Positions 61,870 to 64,000 of a DNA stretch of 64,000 bases are shown one piece after another. Each line of letters starts with the position of its first letter. Within the stretch, counting starts at the first letter, position 1. This stretch comes from Telopea speciosissima. Taxonomy: Eukaryota; Streptophyta; Magnoliopsida; Proteales; Proteaceae. Location: positions 11,557,001-11,621,000 of the forward strand of contig NC_057924.1 of the NCBI RefSeq assembly GCF_018873765.1, given 5' to 3'. The notes below the pieces were generated by a model. It saw only the letters and a program-made list of their open reading frames with translations. It was not told the origin of the DNA and searched no databases. A program made the translations under genes and the position numbers.

Positions 61870-64000
61870 TAACAAATTTTTTTGCCAACTGAGATTGAAG
61901 ATATTGCCAACTAATTATTTACTCTTTAGCTAGAGAAATTCCCGGGATCATGATTTTCAGGAGGAAGCTCCAAATCTTTGTGCAGAGAGTTCAGAGGAGT
62001 TGCTGTAGCCCAAGGAGGTTGAAACAATTCTCTTAAATTGGACGATTGGCCAGCAAGTAAAGGTGGTATATGACAATAAATTCAAGCAATATTCAGGAAC
62101 TAACGTAGAAAATTGGTTGCTGACCAGCTGGTCATGTGAATAGAGTTTGGTGTTTATTTTTTAAATTTCATATTTCTTTTGAATCACATTGTTTAGAATG
62201 AGAATTTTGGTAAGTTTCACATGGAGAAAAATGTGATGTACAATGGAATATTCTTTCCCAAAGTGTAAATTGGAGTTTCTGGGCCAGATCTCTGATGATG
62301 AGATTGGATATTTTTGATATATCATTGTAATTAGTGCTTTGTCTGAGACCATTTGATTTTAATAGATTTTTCATTTTTTCCCCTCTAAATTTAAGTTTAA
62401 TCATTCAGCAGATATTTGTATTGAATACTCTGGTGGAGGGTGAAGGAGAATGTTTGAAACTGAATGATAATATTGAAGTGTAGAACAGTTTATTCGTTTT
62501 GTTTCATTTTCTCAATTTTCTACTAGCTGGAAGATATTAATGTATTATCATGTCAATTGTCCTTATCTTCGGAGATTTTGTGATATGATTAACTGTGCTG
62601 CCTACTTGTGCCAGCACCTACTCATCACCACTGCACCGTATGAATTTAGCTATTGGATGTCTTAGTGCCGTTAAAGTTGAATGCTGAAGTCTCTCTTGGG
62701 TATTTCGTCTATTTGAAATTTGACAGGATTGCAGTGAGGCCAGGAAAAATGTTGATGGTGGGTTCGGTCATCATCATTGTCAGTTTAAGATGGGCTGATT
62801 GAACCAGAGATTCTTTGGTTGTGTTTGCTTGCTTGTCTGGATAATGTGAAAGTGTTGTCATAGTGTAGGGGAATTATGTTTTTTTTCCTATTACAGTAAC
62901 TTTCCCTATGTTCATTTGCAGGTAAAGTGTCGTGGAGTATGCAATTTTCTCTCACATTCTCCTAACTAAGCTTCTGTAGTAAATTGTCGATGAAGTTTGA
63001 TAGAATTGAATGTGTGACGGCTCAAAAAGGTATGAAGTCCTCTTAATCCTGCGCATACTTAGAAATGTAGCTTCCACTCCGCTTCACCTCCCCCCTTTTT
63101 ATTTTCTTCATGTTCACGTTTATTTTCTCAAATTCTCGGACCTCCCACTTGACAAGGGAAGTACAGTCTTCGTGCATGGGTGCATTTTGGAAATTCAGTT
63201 AGGGCTTTTATGTGCATGCTTGTTAAATTGTGATCATTATTTGTGTGGGTATTATTAGTACACCATAAAGATCGAAAGCATACAGTCATCAAGTGTCAGA
63301 CTTGAACTCCTCTCTCCTCAATCCCACATTGGCCAGCTTTCGCGAGTCTCATGGACTTGTAAGCGAAAGGATTTCCTCGACTCCTCGCCATAGTAGGTGT
63401 GTCTTTTGGGGTGATTGGACACATTTCTCTCCCCCTCCCCGCTCTTTTATCTTTGTTTTGGGCTGGGGTGGAGAATTACTGAATTAGGACCCAAGGCCCC
63501 TTGCTCACATGTCTATGATCAGCTGGAGTTGCGACAAAAACAGTTTCTTACATTTTTGTATTTTTAGTATTCCTAGGCTTTTTGCAAAGTTGCTGAGATA
63601 GCATCTGGCTTTTCCGATCTTGGCTGAACCATTCTTATTGCTTAAATTTGGTCTGCTGCCAGTCAAGTGTATACCCTCGTTCAACAATGAACCAAAACAC
63701 CAATTACAACATTTAATAGTGCTGAAATATTATTGAAAGGTGAAAGCATGGGTGAGACAGTTTACCAATTGAAAATATGGAGGAAAGACCAATACAAGGT
63801 GAGTCATATAGTTGAGTTGGTGAACAAATTTGATGTTTAGATTCCGTTTAGTTGAGATTCTCGAGATGGGCTGGGTTATGCCTCTTTCCTCTTATTATCT
63901 TTCATCATTCAATTTTCTATTTATTTTCCATCTTTCATTTCATTTCTTTTTTTGGTTAGAACTTTGTTTTTCCTACTTTGTTTTGTTTGAATCTATGTAG
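61870..64000 (+). other. CHR28 3' region and downstream DNA
   Basis: The 3'-UTR probably occupies the first few hundred bases. No further gene, RNA or element could be supported to the end of the window. Short frames near 63010 and 63293 lack recognisable domains. Confidence 0.5.

Noticed and set aside
1..64000. CRISPR arrays, operons or ribosome binding sites
   Set aside because: The window is plant nuclear DNA. No regularly spaced short direct repeats with unique spacers are present.

Overview
The window is nuclear DNA from a flowering plant. It has GT-AG introns, long AT-rich non-coding stretches, and dense Ty1-copia, RTE-LINE, SINE, hAT and PIF/Harbinger-type elements. The species cannot be fixed from the sequence. 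The very large TE-filled introns would suit a woody magnoliid or early-diverging eudicot, but that is inference. Only two host genes can be supported, both on the + strand.

Gene 1 (CDS 7,634-25,556) encodes the RNA polymerase I subunit RPA43. Its six coding exons join in phase to exactly 230 codons including the stop. Intron 2 (9,858-24,228) is 14.4 kb because it holds a copia element (10,074-16,171), a solo LTR (16,988-18,161) and a recent non-autonomous LTR element (20,619-23,417). A relic copy of exon 5 lies about 0.3 kb downstream of the stop codon.

Gene 2 (CDS 36,949-61,869, or from 28,243) encodes a SNF2-RING-helicase of the CHR27/CHR28 (FRG) type. Its twelve coding exons join in phase to 1,412 codons. 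The 5'-UTR, first coding exon and start of intron 1 are duplicated 8.7 kb apart. Both first exons keep an open frame and a GT donor. The distal copy has an upstream overlapping ATG that the proximal copy has lost. The introns carry an RTE LINE and a SINE, inverted LTRs, MITEs, a second LINE fragment, a broken copia element and a solo LTR.

Outside the genes, 447-5,340 is a dead hAT-like transposase gene on the minus strand (BED finger, DUF659-like domain, dimerisation domain, Gly/Tyr-rich tail) cut by a solo LTR. 30,337-34,526 is a non-coding LTR element carrying an insertion of its own. A family of CATAG-ended elements with 8-bp target duplications recurs across the window. Two copies sit in the integrase regions of two different copia elements and one sits in the LINE.

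The most unusual points are the duplicated first exon with its uORF difference, the modular hAT-like family, the three solo LTRs that each carry a TATA box and splice donor, and an LTR hairpin inside an intron of a chromatin-silencing-type gene. Exons, target duplications and paired repeats were read directly. Expression, age and function are inference.
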